A stretch of 7,042 nt of DNA from Chitinophagaceae bacterium (GTDB taxonomy: Bacteria; Bacteroidota; Bacteroidia; Chitinophagales; Chitinophagaceae). Numbering within the stretch: position 1 is the first letter of the stretch; every line of letters starts with the position of its first letter. The position numbers and the translations under genes are program-made. The notes under the pieces are model-generated. The model did no database searches, had not been told where the DNA came from, and saw only the letters and a list, made by a program, of their open reading frames with translations. The DNA is taken from contig DMPB01000114.1 in NCBI GenBank assembly GCA_003456175.1, positions 2,278-9,319 of the forward strand, written 5' to 3'. Shown here piece after piece: positions 1-7,042 of the stretch.

Positions 1-3000
1 ACGGTGGTGCCGGTGGTGGTGTTCAAACCAATGGAGCAAGTGGCCCTGCCGGTCAAGCAGGCGCAGGTGGGCAAGACCCAATTTCGCCTTCTATGGCCAA
101 CGCCAATGGTTTTAAAAACTTTCGTTATGTAAGTTATGCATCTCCAGCTATTGATGAAACAGCAGTAGATTATTGGAGCCGCTCTGGTCGTTGGTCTAAA
201 AACTGGCAAAACTTCTACAATTGTACTTCTGGTTGTAATGATATCAACAGCATGTTCTGGGGTCCAGATATCAATTACGATGTAACAGCTTTTGGCCAGA
301 GTTCAAATATTCCTACTACAGGTAATGCTACTTTTTCAGGTGGTATCTCGCGTCCTTATCACAACCCTGTTCAAACCAATGGCTACATGCTTAATAATGC
401 ACGCAACTGGTTGGTATGGATGAAGAAGCAAACTGGAGCCGATGGTTGGCGTTGGGATGCTGTAAAGCATTTTCCGCTATCAGTACAAGAAGATATCATC
501 TATAATACCAAGTACAATGCTGGCTTTGCTAATGGCGGTCAAAACATGCTCAATATTGGCGAATGGGTTGGCGGTGCTGCTGAGTTAGATGCATACATGT
601 TCAACACACGTCATGGCAGTGCTCCGGGTGGTGTTAGCAACGAAATTAGTACTGGCACTTTCGATTTTGGCTTACGCGGATTTAATAGCGGCAATCAGGG
701 CTTATTTACCATGATTACTGGTAATGGCAGTTATAATATGCAAAACATTCCTGGTCAGCAACAAAGTAATCGTGTAATGACTTACCCCGATGGTAAGCGT
801 GTACATAGAACTGTACCTTTCATTAATAACCACGATACTTATCGCCCTATTGTTAGTGCTAATGGTAACTTTTCTCAACCATTGGGCGTTTCAAGTGGCT
901 GGAATAATGGTTCTCAATTAGCAACCAATGTTGATCCACGTGAACCACGTTTAGCAGCAGCTTACGCTGTAATTTTTGCTGTAGATGGTAACCCTCAAGT
1001 ATTCTTTGAAGACTTATACAATGTGTGGGGCACAGGTAAGCGCTATAGCCACTTACCTACTAGTCTTGCAGATTTGCCACACAACGCCGATATCATCAAC
1101 ATTATGCAAGCACACCAACGCCTCAATTTTAAGGATGGTGACTATGGTGTTCCTACAGCTTCTAACGCTCCTTTCTTCCAACAAGGCAATGCTACCGATC
1201 ATATCGTATTTGAACGTGCAGGCCGTGCTATTATTGGTGTTACCGATGTGTTTAATGGCACAGCCACCAACAGTGCCGATCAACAGGTATTTGTTCGTGT
1301 TAACGATGCATGGCCTGTAGGTACTGTGTTATACGATTATTCAGGCGCTCACGGCATTAATACTGTTACTGTACCTGCCGATCGTCGTGTTCTAATTGCT
1401 ACAGCACCTGTTGGGCATACTATTCCGAATGCATTTGGCCATGGGTACTCTATTTGGGCACCTGCACCTCCGGGTGTAACCGTTACTTCCGTAAATGACC
1501 TTTACAATTACTTAGGCACTTACGATCAACCACTTGCAAGAACTACAACGCAAGAATGGGAAATGGCCAACGATTTAGGCGATAGCCATTGCGAAAGCTT
1601 AGGACAAGGTGGTAGCCTTCCGGCAAATAGTACCAATCAGCGTGTAGCAGGTAAAATTTTTGTTGAGGCTGGCCAACCCATCAACTACTTCATAACTCCT
1701 GAAACAAACGGTACTCAGGTAGTAGCTAGCCTTTGGAACTTAGATGGTAACATGTTACATAGTATTAGCGGTACGTCGAGCAGTACAACACCTCTGAGTG
1801 GCAGCTTTACTCCGAACTTCACAGGTTGGGTTACCATTAAAGTACGCCAAGGTGCTAGCAACCAAGCTATGCAACGTGCCTGGGTGAATGTTACTTACAA
1901 AGCCCCTGCTACCGTAGACACACGTAATACTGCGAATGCAGTTACTACCCGTGCCGCTATTTGGACAGGCAATAAAGGAACCACAGATGTTACTGATTGT
2001 GGCAATTGGGAAGAAGGTCGCTTACCAGATGCTACACGCAACTTGGTAGTTCCTGCTTATAGCAGCCCAATGCCAATTATTACTGGCAACGTAATTGCGA
2101 AAGATGTTATTCTAGAAAGTGGTGCTAGTGTTAATATTACAAGCGCTGGTACGCTTCGTATACGTGGTAATGTTTTAAGCAACGGTAGTATTACCGGAAG
2201 CGGACGCATAATTTTTGAAGGTACCACAACACAAACCTTTGCTAACAATAATGCTACTAACCCAAGTGGTTTTACAGGAGAGGTTGAAATTAATAATGCT
2301 CAAAATGTGGAGATAAGTAGCAGCTTAAGCATTAATGGAACATTACGTTTTACTACTGGTCGATTGATAGTGAACGGTAGCGCCAATGTACTTAACCTAA
2401 ATGCAAGCACGCTTATTGGTGTTAGTGCTACAAGCTTTATTCAGCTTGGTAATAGCACCACCAATGCTCCAATGGTTCAACGCAATGTAACAAGCGGCAC
2501 GCCTGAACTTATCCCTGTAGGTAATACTAATTACACACCAATCACGGTAACACCTAACGCTACCGGTGTTATCACTGTTAGCGCAACCGAACAGGTATTA
2601 AGTAGCGGTTTCAATGGTAATGCTATGAGTGCTACTAACCGCGTTAACAAAATGTGGAACTTTGTAGGCAGCAACGGGGCTACCACTGCCACAGTGGTAT
2701 TCCAATGGAATGCAGCCGATGAAAATGCTACACTACTTCGCAATAGTTTATTTGTTGCTAGCAATGCTAATGGCAGTAGCACAGAGTGGCAACAAGCTAC
2801 TACTACCACTAGCGCAGTTGGCAGCAACCCATTTACCGTAAGTGCAGCTAATATTAGCCTTAATGCTTCATACGCTGTATTTAGTACCAATGGTGCTTTG
2901 CCTGTACAACTTACCAACTTTGCTGCTAGCTTGCGTGGCGATAAGCAAGTGCAATTGCGTTGGGATGTAGCATCAGAAACAAACACCAAAGGATACGAAA

Positions 3001-3437
3001 TAGAACGTTCTTTCGATGGTAGCAACTTCACCACCATTGGCTTTGTAGCTGCTAGCCAAAAAGCTACCTACTTCTTTAGCGATGCGATGCAAAAGGCAAA
3101 GCAATTCTATCGCTTGAAAATGGTTGACAATGATGGTACCTATGCTTACAGCAAAACAGCTATTGTTCAATTCGCATTAACAGGCAAGCAAATTAGTATT
3201 GTACCTAACCCTGTTGTTAACCAAGTGAATTTAATTAGCAATGGTATTGATGCTGCTACAGAAGTAAGTATTGAAGTAGTGAATATGCATGGTGCACGTA
3301 TCAGCACATTCAAAGGCAGCTTGCAACAAGCACAACAAAGCCTTAGTAATGTATTGGTGCAACAACCAGCAGGTATGTACCTCTTCAAAATTAATGTTGG
3401 TGAGCAACAACAAAGTATCAGAGTGTTAAAGCAGTAA
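1..3437 (+). CDS. Secreted GH13 alpha-amylase-like glycoside hydrolase with T9SS C-terminal sorting domain (5'-truncated by the window)
   Basis: The frame is open from base 3, so the Met at 93 is internal and the true start, signal peptide and GH13 region I (DxxxNH) lie upstream. Counting from Met93, I see region II GWRWDAVKHF (nucleophile D122, codon 456-458, with R120), region III NIGEW (acid/base E157, codon 561-563) and region IV FINNHDT (D248, codon 834-836). The catalytic set is therefore intact and the enzyme probably hydrolyses alpha-1,4-glucans such as starch. An amylase C-terminal beta domain follows (about 375-460, ending GYSIWAP), then a beta-sandwich-like region (about 470-605). 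From W624 (WTGNKG) comes a beta-strand-rich, Asn/Ser/Thr-rich repeat region typical of Bacteroidota surface proteins. A fibronectin-like domain starts near ALPVQLTNF (935). The tail has VPNPV (1037-1041) and GMYLFKI near the end, a type A T9SS sorting signal, so the product is probably secreted or surface-anchored. A terminator follows 24 bases after the stop. The exact GH13 subfamily and substrate are uncertain. Confidence 0.9.
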   Translation, partial: GGAGGGVQTNGASGPAGQAGAGGQDPISPSMANANGFKNFRYVSYASPAIDETAVDYWSRSGRWSKNWQNFYNCTSGCNDINSMFWGPDINYDVTAFGQSSNIPTTGNATFSGGISRPYHNPVQTNGYMLNNARNWLVWMKKQTGADGWRWDAVKHFPLSVQEDIIYNTKYNAGFANGGQNMLNIGEWVGGAAELDAYMFNTRHGSAPGGVSNEISTGTFDFGLRGFNSGNQGLFTMITGNGSYNMQNIPGQQQSNRVMTYPDGKRVHRTVPFINNHDTYRPIVSANGNFSQPLGVSSGWNNGSQLATNVDPREPRLAAAYAVIFAVDGNPQVFFEDLYNVWGTGKRYSHLPTSLADLPHNADIINIMQAHQRLNFKDGDYGVPTASNAPFFQQGNATDHIVFERAGRAIIGVTDVFNGTATNSADQQVFVRVNDAWPVGTVLYDYSGAHGINTVTVPADRRVLIATAPVGHTIPNAFGHGYSIWAPAPPGVTVTSVNDLYNYLGTYDQPLARTTTQEWEMANDLGDSHCESLGQGGSLPANSTNQRVAGKIFVEAGQPINYFITPETNGTQVVASLWNLDGNMLHSISGTSSSTTPLSGSFTPNFTGWVTIKVRQGASNQAMQRAWVNVTYKAPATVDTRNTANAVTTRAAIWTGNKGTTDVTDCGNWEEGRLPDATRNLVVPAYSSPMPIITGNVIAKDVILESGASVNITSAGTLRIRGNVLSNGSITGSGRIIFEGTTTQTFANNNATNPSGFTGEVEINNAQNVEISSSLSINGTLRFTTGRLIVNGSANVLNLNASTLIGVSATSFIQLGNSTTNAPMVQRNVTSGTPELIPVGNTNYTPITVTPNATGVITVSATEQVLSSGFNGNAMSATNRVNKMWNFVGSNGATTATVVFQWNAADENATLLRNSLFVASNANGSSTEWQQATTTTSAVGSNPFTVSAANISLNASYAVFSTNGALPVQLTNFAASLRGDKQVQLRWDVASETNTKGYEIERSFDGSNFTTIGFVAASQKATYFFSDAMQKAKQFYRLKMVDNDGTYAYSKTAIVQFALTGKQISIVPNPVVNQVNLISNGIDAATEVSIEVVNMHGARISTFKGSLQQAQQSLSNVLVQQPAGMYLFKINVGEQQQSIRVLKQ

Positions 3438-3460
3438 TGCTTTCCACATACACAAGCAAC

Positions 3461-3492
3461 AAAAGTCCTCGGCGAATAGCTGAGGACTTTTT
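3461..3492 (+). terminator. Intrinsic terminator of the amylase-like gene
   Basis: A perfect 10-bp stem pairs AAAAGTCCTC (3461-3470) with GAGGACTTTT (3482-3491). It can extend by G-U, G-C and C-G pairs to leave a 5-base loop (3474-3478), and it ends in a T-rich run. It lies 24 bases after the amylase stop codon. The A-rich left flank means it could also act in the opposite direction as a backup for the minus-strand genes. Confidence 0.88.
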
Positions 3493-3568
3493 ATTTACCG
3501 TAAGGTGTATAGCATTTAGGTAACACATTTACCGCAAGGCTATTGCTTTACTGTGCCTTACGACAAAT
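3493..3568. repeat. Three copies of a 14-bp motif (ATTTACCGYAAGGY), two direct and one inverted
   Basis: Copy 1 is ATTTACCGTAAGGT (3493-3506). Copy 2 is ATTTACCGCAAGGC (3527-3540), matching copy 1 at 12 of 14 bases. Copy 3 is inverted, GCCTTACGACAAAT (3555-3568). Extended to 15 bases, 3491-3505 and 3556-3570 form an inverted repeat with 13 of 15 matches, so this spacer could itself fold between the two terminators. No function is known to me. It could be a degenerate intergenic repeat, a protein-binding site or chance in a short AT-rich stretch. Confidence 0.5.
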
Positions 3569-3603
3569 AAAAAAGCGGTCAGCTAAGAATAGCAACCGCT
3601 TTT
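3565..3603 (-). terminator. Intrinsic terminator of the minus-strand small-gene pair
   Basis: A perfect 9-bp stem pairs AAAAGCGGT (3571-3579) with ACCGCTTTT (3595-3603). An inner 4-bp helix, GCTA (3582-3585) with TAGC (3590-3593), closes on an AGAA loop. Read on the minus strand, the stem is followed by a TTTTTTATTT tract. It lies 33 bases past the stop codon of the gene ending at 3637. It may also stop plus-strand read-through, but its plus-strand T-run is short. Confidence 0.85.
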
Positions 3604-3636
3604 AATCTTCCTTCTTCCTAAAACTATGTTGATACG

Positions 3637-3861
3637 TTAGTGCCACAACCACCATGCGGTTATAGCAGTAACAGTAAATAATGTAAGTACAATAATGGCG
3701 CCACGCAAGGCTTGCCGATTAACAGTTTGTTCTGTTTCTTCTAAGAAACGTTGCTCTAATAACATTTCTGTATTGGTTGTTGGTGGTGCTTCAGGAGCTT
3801 TATGCTGTATTCGCTGCCACCTTTGTACGCTAGCTGGAGCTGTTAATTGTAAACTTTTCAT
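3637..3861 (-). CDS. Small single-pass membrane protein of unknown function (74 aa)
   Basis: I do not recognise this protein. It has a polar N-terminal part of about 50 residues rich in Gln, Glu, Pro and Thr (MKSLQLTAPASVQR at the start, an EMLLEQRFLEETEQ segment that could be helical), then one hydrophobic segment at about residues 53-73 (GAIIVLTLFTVTAITAWWLW) that ends at the last residue, His74. That pattern suggests a tail-anchored protein with its soluble part in the cytoplasm. It follows the minus-strand gene ending at 3896 after 34 bases and is followed by a strong minus-strand terminator, so it is probably the second gene of a two-gene operon. The start is the first Met of the frame, with no Shine-Dalgarno sequence, as is usual in Bacteroidota. 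The gene call rests on codon-like composition, operon position and terminator placement rather than on homology. Confidence 0.65.
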   Translation of the reverse strand: MKSLQLTAPASVQRWQRIQHKAPEAPPTTNTEMLLEQRFLEETEQTVNRQALRGAIIVLTLFTVTAITAWWLWH

Positions 3862-3895
3862 ATACGGAATAATGAGGGTATGAACTATTGGGGAA

Positions 3896-4132
3896 CTACG
3901 CTTCTTCGATGCGATTTTTTATAACATTGGCTAAGAAAAGTACCAACACCAAAGCAATGATGCCTAACATTACATCTGGCTGGTTAAGAATGGGCAAATC
4001 AAAGTCGGTACTTACATTTCGTTGCGGATAACCATCTACATATTTTTTACTACCCCGCACCAAGTACGCAATTTGAAGGGCAATAAGCCCAAAGGCTGTT
4101 AGCCACCAAATAGGATGTGCGCGTTCTTTCAT
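3896..4132 (-). CDS. Small two-pass membrane protein of unknown function (78 aa)
   Basis: I do not recognise a family. Two hydrophobic segments are clear: residues about 7-25 (PIWWLTAFGLIALQIAYLV) and about 53-71 (DVMLGIIALVLVLFLANVI). Between them is a polar loop of about 28 residues containing RGSKKYVDGYPQRN and a Pro-Asp-rich stretch. The C-terminus is short and charged (KNRIEEA). The short, basic N-terminus (MKERAH) and basic C-terminal flank suggest both ends are cytoplasmic with the loop outside, by the positive-inside rule, although the loop also has basic residues. It is the first gene of the minus-strand pair and faces away from pheT. It could be an accessory subunit of a membrane complex, but nothing nearby indicates which. 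Confidence 0.68.
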   Translation of the reverse strand: MKERAHPIWWLTAFGLIALQIAYLVRGSKKYVDGYPQRNVSTDFDLPILNQPDVMLGIIALVLVLFLANVIKNRIEEA

Positions 4133-4221
4133 AGCAATGGATTTTTAGTTAAACACTGCGTTAATATTATCTACGAATTCTGCTTTGCGACAGTTTCGTT
4201 TGAACAGCTGTACATCCACAA

Positions 4222-4256
4222 AAAAGATAAAAACCGTGTAGGTAGCGTGTAACAAA
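4222..4256 (-). promoter_or_regulatory. Weak candidate promoter for the minus-strand small-gene pair
   Basis: On the minus strand TATCTTTT (4229 down to 4222) matches the Bacteroidota -7 consensus TAnnTTTG at all fixed positions but the last. A TTTG (4256 down to 4253) lies 23 bases upstream, at the long end of accepted -33 spacing. It would give a leader of roughly 80 bases before the start at 4132. The match is imperfect in an AT-rich region and could be chance. Confidence 0.22.
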
Positions 4257-4425
4257 TTACTTGCCGCTACAGCAGTAGGCTCTTACTTTAGGATATTGGC
4301 TATTCGAAAATGCTTTTAACAGCAGCTTTTCAATTGGATAACACAAACCTACTACGGCCCAAAAAAGTGTACAAATTTAAAGACAGCTTACACCCGATTG
4401 GGATAACATACGAGCCAATACAAGC

Positions 4426-4451
4426 TTGGTACTTACTCTACGTTATATTTG
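4426..4451 (+). promoter_or_regulatory. Bacteroidota-type promoter of pheT
   Basis: TATATTTG (4444-4451) is an exact match to the TAnnTTTG -7 element used by the primary sigma factor of Bacteroidota. The nearest TTG (4426-4428) is 15 bases upstream, somewhat closer than the usual 17-23, so the -33 assignment is tentative. Transcription would begin only 10-20 bases before the ATG at 4473, leaving a short leader without a Shine-Dalgarno sequence. Confidence 0.6.
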
Positions 4452-4472
4452 CACCCTTAATGCAAGCAATAG

Positions 4473-6896
4473 ATGACGATTTCTTATAAATGGCTCAGCC
4501 AATACTTACCAGAAACCATTGAACCTGAAAAACTAAGCAAAATACTTACCGCTATTGGCTTAGAAGTAGAGAGCATGGAGCCTTACGAACAAGTGAAAGG
4601 CAGCTTAGAAGGCTTAGTTATTGGCAAGGTAGTAACCTGCGAGCAGCACCCAAATGCCGATAAGCTTAAGCTTACCACTGTAAATGTTGGTAGCGAAATA
4701 TTGCTCAAAATTGTGTGCGGAGCGCCCAACGTTGCTGTTGGACAAACCGTTGTTGTAGCACCGGTTGGAACTACCATTTACCCTAGTAATGGTGAGCCGC
4801 TTACCATGAAAATCGCTAAAGTTCGAGGCGAAGAAAGCCAAGGCATGATTTGTGCCGAAGATGAAATTGGCTTGGGTAATAGTCATGCAGGTATTATGAT
4901 TTTACCTGATGAGTTAACAGCCGGAATGCCTGCTGCCGATTACTTTAAACCTTACAGCGATACCATATTTGAAATTGGCCTCACACCCAACCGTATGGAT
5001 GCTATGAGCCACTTAGGTGTAGCTCGCGATGTATGTGCTTATCTTACACACCATCATAAAAAAGAGCTACGCGTTAAACAACCGAACGCTAACGGTTACA
5101 AAGCTGATAACCAAAATCTACCGATACAAGTAACGGTAGAAAACACCGAAGCCTGTCCACGTTATGCCGGCGTAACCATTAGCAATGTGAAAGTAACAGC
5201 ATCGCCACAATGGTTGCAAAACGCTTTACTAAGTATTGGTCTGCGACCCATTAACAATATTGTAGATGTTACCAACTACATCTTACACGAAACAGGGCAA
5301 CCCTTACATGCGTTCGATGCCGCTGCCATCAAAGGCAAGCAGGTGATTGTAAAAACATTACCTGCCAACACCAAGTTCGTAACACTCGATGAAAAAGAAC
5401 GTAACCTTACGGTAAATGATCTAATGATATGCAACACCGAAGCACCTATGTGTATCGGTGGCGTATTTGGCGGATTACACAGTGGTGTTACAGAACAAAC
5501 CACCAGTATTTTCTTAGAAAGTGCTTGGTTTAATCCTACTTTTATTAGAAGAACATCGGTGCATCATCAACTGCGTACCGATGCTGCTACTCGCTTTGAA
5601 AAAGGGGTAGATATTTCGCAAACCGTACAAGTGCTCAAGCGTGCTGCATTACTGATTAAAGAAGTAGCAGGCGGCGATATTAGCAGCGATATTGTAGATA
5701 TTTATCCAAAACCGAAAGACAAGCTGCAGCTTGCGCTTAAGCATCATTATCTCAAAAAGCTCTCAGGCAAAAACTACCACCCCGATGCTGTAAAACGCAT
5801 TTTAACAGCCTTGGGCTTTGAAATTGTGAAAGAAGGGATGGATGAACTTTGGGTGAATGTGCCATACAACAAACCCGATGTTACGTTACAAGCCGATATT
5901 GTAGAAGAAATTCTTCGCATTGATGGGCTCGACAATGTTGAAATTCCCGAGAAAATTACCATTGCTCCTGCCGTAGAAACCCTTTCACTGAAAGAACAAC
6001 TGCGTGAAAAAATAGCCAACTATTTGGTTGGCCAAGGCTATAACGAAATATTGACGAATAGCATTACTAACAGTGCTTATTTTACCGAAAGGGTATTATC
6101 AAACACAGTACACATGCTCAACAATTTGAGTGTTGAGTTAAATGTATTACGCCCTAACATGTTGCCCACAGGCTTAGAAACTATAGCCCATAACCTGAAC
6201 CGTAGGCAAGGCAATCTTACCTTGTTTGAATTTGGTAAAACCTACCATACCGAAGGTGTTGGCAACTACAACGAAGTAGAGCACCTATGTATTTACCTTA
6301 CGGGAAATACACACGCCGACACTTGGGTTAGCAAAGGCAAGCCGCAAGATTGCTTTCACTTAAAAGGTATTGTAAGCGCCGTATTACAGCTTTGTGGCAT
6401 ACACGAGGTATCGCTTACACAAGCTACCGAAGCCGATGGTATAGTGTTATCTATAACAGCACAAAAGCAGGTGCTAGGCAGCTTACACATAGTACCTACA
6501 GCACAGTTGCAACAAATGGGTATTAAGCAGGCGGTTTTTGCAGCAGATATTAGCTTTAATACGTTAATGCAATTGGTTGAAAAGCAACGCATCAGCTACA
6601 AAGAATTGAACAAATTTCCGGCGGTGCAACGCGATTTAGCATTGGTAGTACCAAGTACAACCACATACGAACAGCTAGAAGCTGTTACCAAAAAATACCG
6701 TATTCAAAAACTCAAACGCATGCGCTTGTTCGATGTGTTTGAAAGCGACAAATTAGGTGTTGGCAAAAAATCGATGGCAATTAATTTTAGCTTTGAAGAC
6801 GATGAAAAAACCCTGACCGATAAAGAAATCGATAGTATGATGCAAAAGCTCATACAAGGTTTTGAAAAAGAAGTAAATGCTGAAATACGTAAATAA
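4473..6896 (+). CDS. pheT: Phenylalanine--tRNA ligase beta subunit
   Basis: This is the beta subunit of the cytoplasmic alpha2-beta2 synthetase that charges tRNA-Phe; it contributes tRNA binding and editing of mischarged Tyr-tRNA-Phe. At 807 aa it is full length for the bacterial long form. In order I see the N-terminal MTISYKWLSQYL, an EMAP-like tRNA-binding fold (about 45-153, with HPNADKLKL and RGEESQGMICAEDEIGLG), and the B3/B4 editing domain (about 225-380, with NNIVDVTNYILHETGQPLHAFD and RTDAATRFEKGVD). Next come B5 (about 418-490), the catalytic-like core (about 500-700, NVLRPNMLPTGLE) and a C-terminal FDX-ACB anticodon-binding domain (about 714-806, FPAVQRDLALVV). H279 in PLHAFD and E349 in FLESAWF are plausible counterparts of known editing-site residues, assigned by motif only. 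The ATG at 4473 fits the family N-terminus. The catalytic alpha subunit gene pheS is not in the window. A coiled-coil gene begins six bases after the stop. Confidence 0.98.
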   Translation: MTISYKWLSQYLPETIEPEKLSKILTAIGLEVESMEPYEQVKGSLEGLVIGKVVTCEQHPNADKLKLTTVNVGSEILLKIVCGAPNVAVGQTVVVAPVGTTIYPSNGEPLTMKIAKVRGEESQGMICAEDEIGLGNSHAGIMILPDELTAGMPAADYFKPYSDTIFEIGLTPNRMDAMSHLGVARDVCAYLTHHHKKELRVKQPNANGYKADNQNLPIQVTVENTEACPRYAGVTISNVKVTASPQWLQNALLSIGLRPINNIVDVTNYILHETGQPLHAFDAAAIKGKQVIVKTLPANTKFVTLDEKERNLTVNDLMICNTEAPMCIGGVFGGLHSGVTEQTTSIFLESAWFNPTFIRRTSVHHQLRTDAATRFEKGVDISQTVQVLKRAALLIKEVAGGDISSDIVDIYPKPKDKLQLALKHHYLKKLSGKNYHPDAVKRILTALGFEIVKEGMDELWVNVPYNKPDVTLQADIVEEILRIDGLDNVEIPEKITIAPAVETLSLKEQLREKIANYLVGQGYNEILTNSITNSAYFTERVLSNTVHMLNNLSVELNVLRPNMLPTGLETIAHNLNRRQGNLTLFEFGKTYHTEGVGNYNEVEHLCIYLTGNTHADTWVSKGKPQDCFHLKGIVSAVLQLCGIHEVSLTQATEADGIVLSITAQKQVLGSLHIVPTAQLQQMGIKQAVFAADISFNTLMQLVEKQRISYKELNKFPAVQRDLALVVPSTTTYEQLEAVTKKYRIQKLKRMRLFDVFESDKLGVGKKSMAINFSFEDDEKTLTDKEIDSMMQKLIQGFEKEVNAEIRK

Positions 6897-6902
6897 CGAT
6901 TT

Positions 6903-7042
6903 ATGAACACAGATGCAGCAGGCTTGCAACTTTCACAGCTCGAAGCCAAAGTACAACAGTTGGTTACGGCCTATGCCGAACTACAGAAAAAGCATGCTGC
7001 TTTAGAAAAAGACAATGCACTGCTGCAACAACAAATACAACA
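6903..7042 (+). CDS. Coiled-coil protein, possibly ZapB-like, N-terminal part (3'-truncated by the window)
   Basis: An ATG six bases after the pheT stop opens a frame that runs off the end of the window with 46 complete codons. The protein begins MNTDAAGLQLSQLEAKVQQL and shows a regular 3-4 spacing of mostly hydrophobic residues: L13, V17, L20, Y24, L27, H31, L34, N38, L41 and I45. Gln, Glu, Lys and Ala fill the other positions, and no signal peptide or membrane segment is seen, so this is a cytoplasmic parallel coiled coil of the leucine-zipper type. From memory, in Bacteroidota pheT is often followed by a small coiled-coil protein and then zapA and the RNase Y gene, so a role in cell division next to ZapA is a reasonable inference. 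The short gap suggests co-transcription with pheT. Confidence 0.8.
   Translation, partial: MNTDAAGLQLSQLEAKVQQLVTAYAELQKKHAALEKDNALLQQQIQ

Larger units (their letters stand above)
4133..4472. other. Divergent intergenic region (340 bases) between the small membrane genes and pheT
   Basis: This stretch separates two divergent transcription units. It holds a convincing plus-strand -7 element for pheT (4444-4451) and a weak minus-strand promoter candidate. I see no tRNA cloverleaf, no intrinsic terminator and no riboswitch-like fold. An open frame of 59 codons (4310-4489) crosses the pheT start in another frame. It is treated as a doubtful ORF in the findings and not as a gene. Confidence 0.7.

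Noticed and set aside
93..95. ATG at 93 as the start of the amylase-like gene
   Set aside because: The frame is open back to base 3, and the protein at this point is already in domain B of GH13, so region I and the secretion signal must lie upstream.
2531..3037. 168-codon open frame on the minus strand inside the amylase-like gene
   Set aside because: It is antisense to a well-supported coding region rich in Ala, Thr, Asn and Ser codons, which leaves few stops in the opposite strand. Its product shows no recognisable domain.
3493..3568. CRISPR-like array
   Set aside because: There are only three degenerate 14-bp copies, one of them inverted, with unequal spacing and no cas genes, so this is not an array.
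3695..3883. 62-codon plus-strand open frame opposite the small membrane gene
   Set aside because: It is Cys-rich without a motif pattern, lies between convergent terminators with no promoter, and overlaps a more plausible minus-strand gene.
4333..4408. Imperfect direct repeat ATTGGATAACA / ATTGGGATAACA upstream of pheT
   Set aside because: There are just two copies differing by an inserted base, with no symmetry or promoter relation that would suggest an operator; this is likely chance.
4133..4472. T-box or Phe-rich leader peptide controlling pheT
   Set aside because: No T-box sequence, no terminator hairpin and no cluster of Phe codons is present before pheT, and the predicted leader is too short.

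Overview
This looks like a chromosomal segment from a member of the Bacteroidota, most likely near the Chitinophagaceae. Three things point there: a secreted enzyme ending in a type IX secretion (T9SS) sorting domain, an exact TAnnTTTG -7 promoter element ahead of pheT with no Shine-Dalgarno sequence before the starts, and a pheT gene with no pheS directly upstream. The placement below phylum level is inference. Base composition is moderately AT-rich and looks similar across all genes, and no insertion sequence, phage gene, integrase or CRISPR array is visible.

Layout. Positions 1-3437 hold the 3' part of a large plus-strand gene for a secreted GH13 alpha-amylase-like enzyme. Its catalytic Asp, Glu and Asp motifs are all present. 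They are followed by a C-terminal amylase domain, a beta-sandwich-like region, a beta-strand-rich repeat region, a fibronectin-like domain and a T9SS sorting tail. Positions 3438-3636 form a convergent intergenic region with two strong intrinsic terminators, one for each direction, separated by a small family of 14-bp repeats. Positions 3637-4132 carry two small minus-strand genes for predicted membrane proteins that I cannot name. Positions 4133-4472 are a divergent intergenic region with a good promoter for pheT. Positions 4473-6896 are a complete pheT (phenylalanyl-tRNA synthetase beta subunit). At 6903, six bases after pheT, begins the 5' part of a coiled-coil protein gene that runs off the window.

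The window is mostly ordinary: one polysaccharide-degradation gene, two small membrane proteins of unknown function and a housekeeping translation gene. I did not find a convincing new biological system. The best leads are the unnamed small membrane pair, the repeat-bearing double-terminator region and the multidomain design of the secreted amylase.
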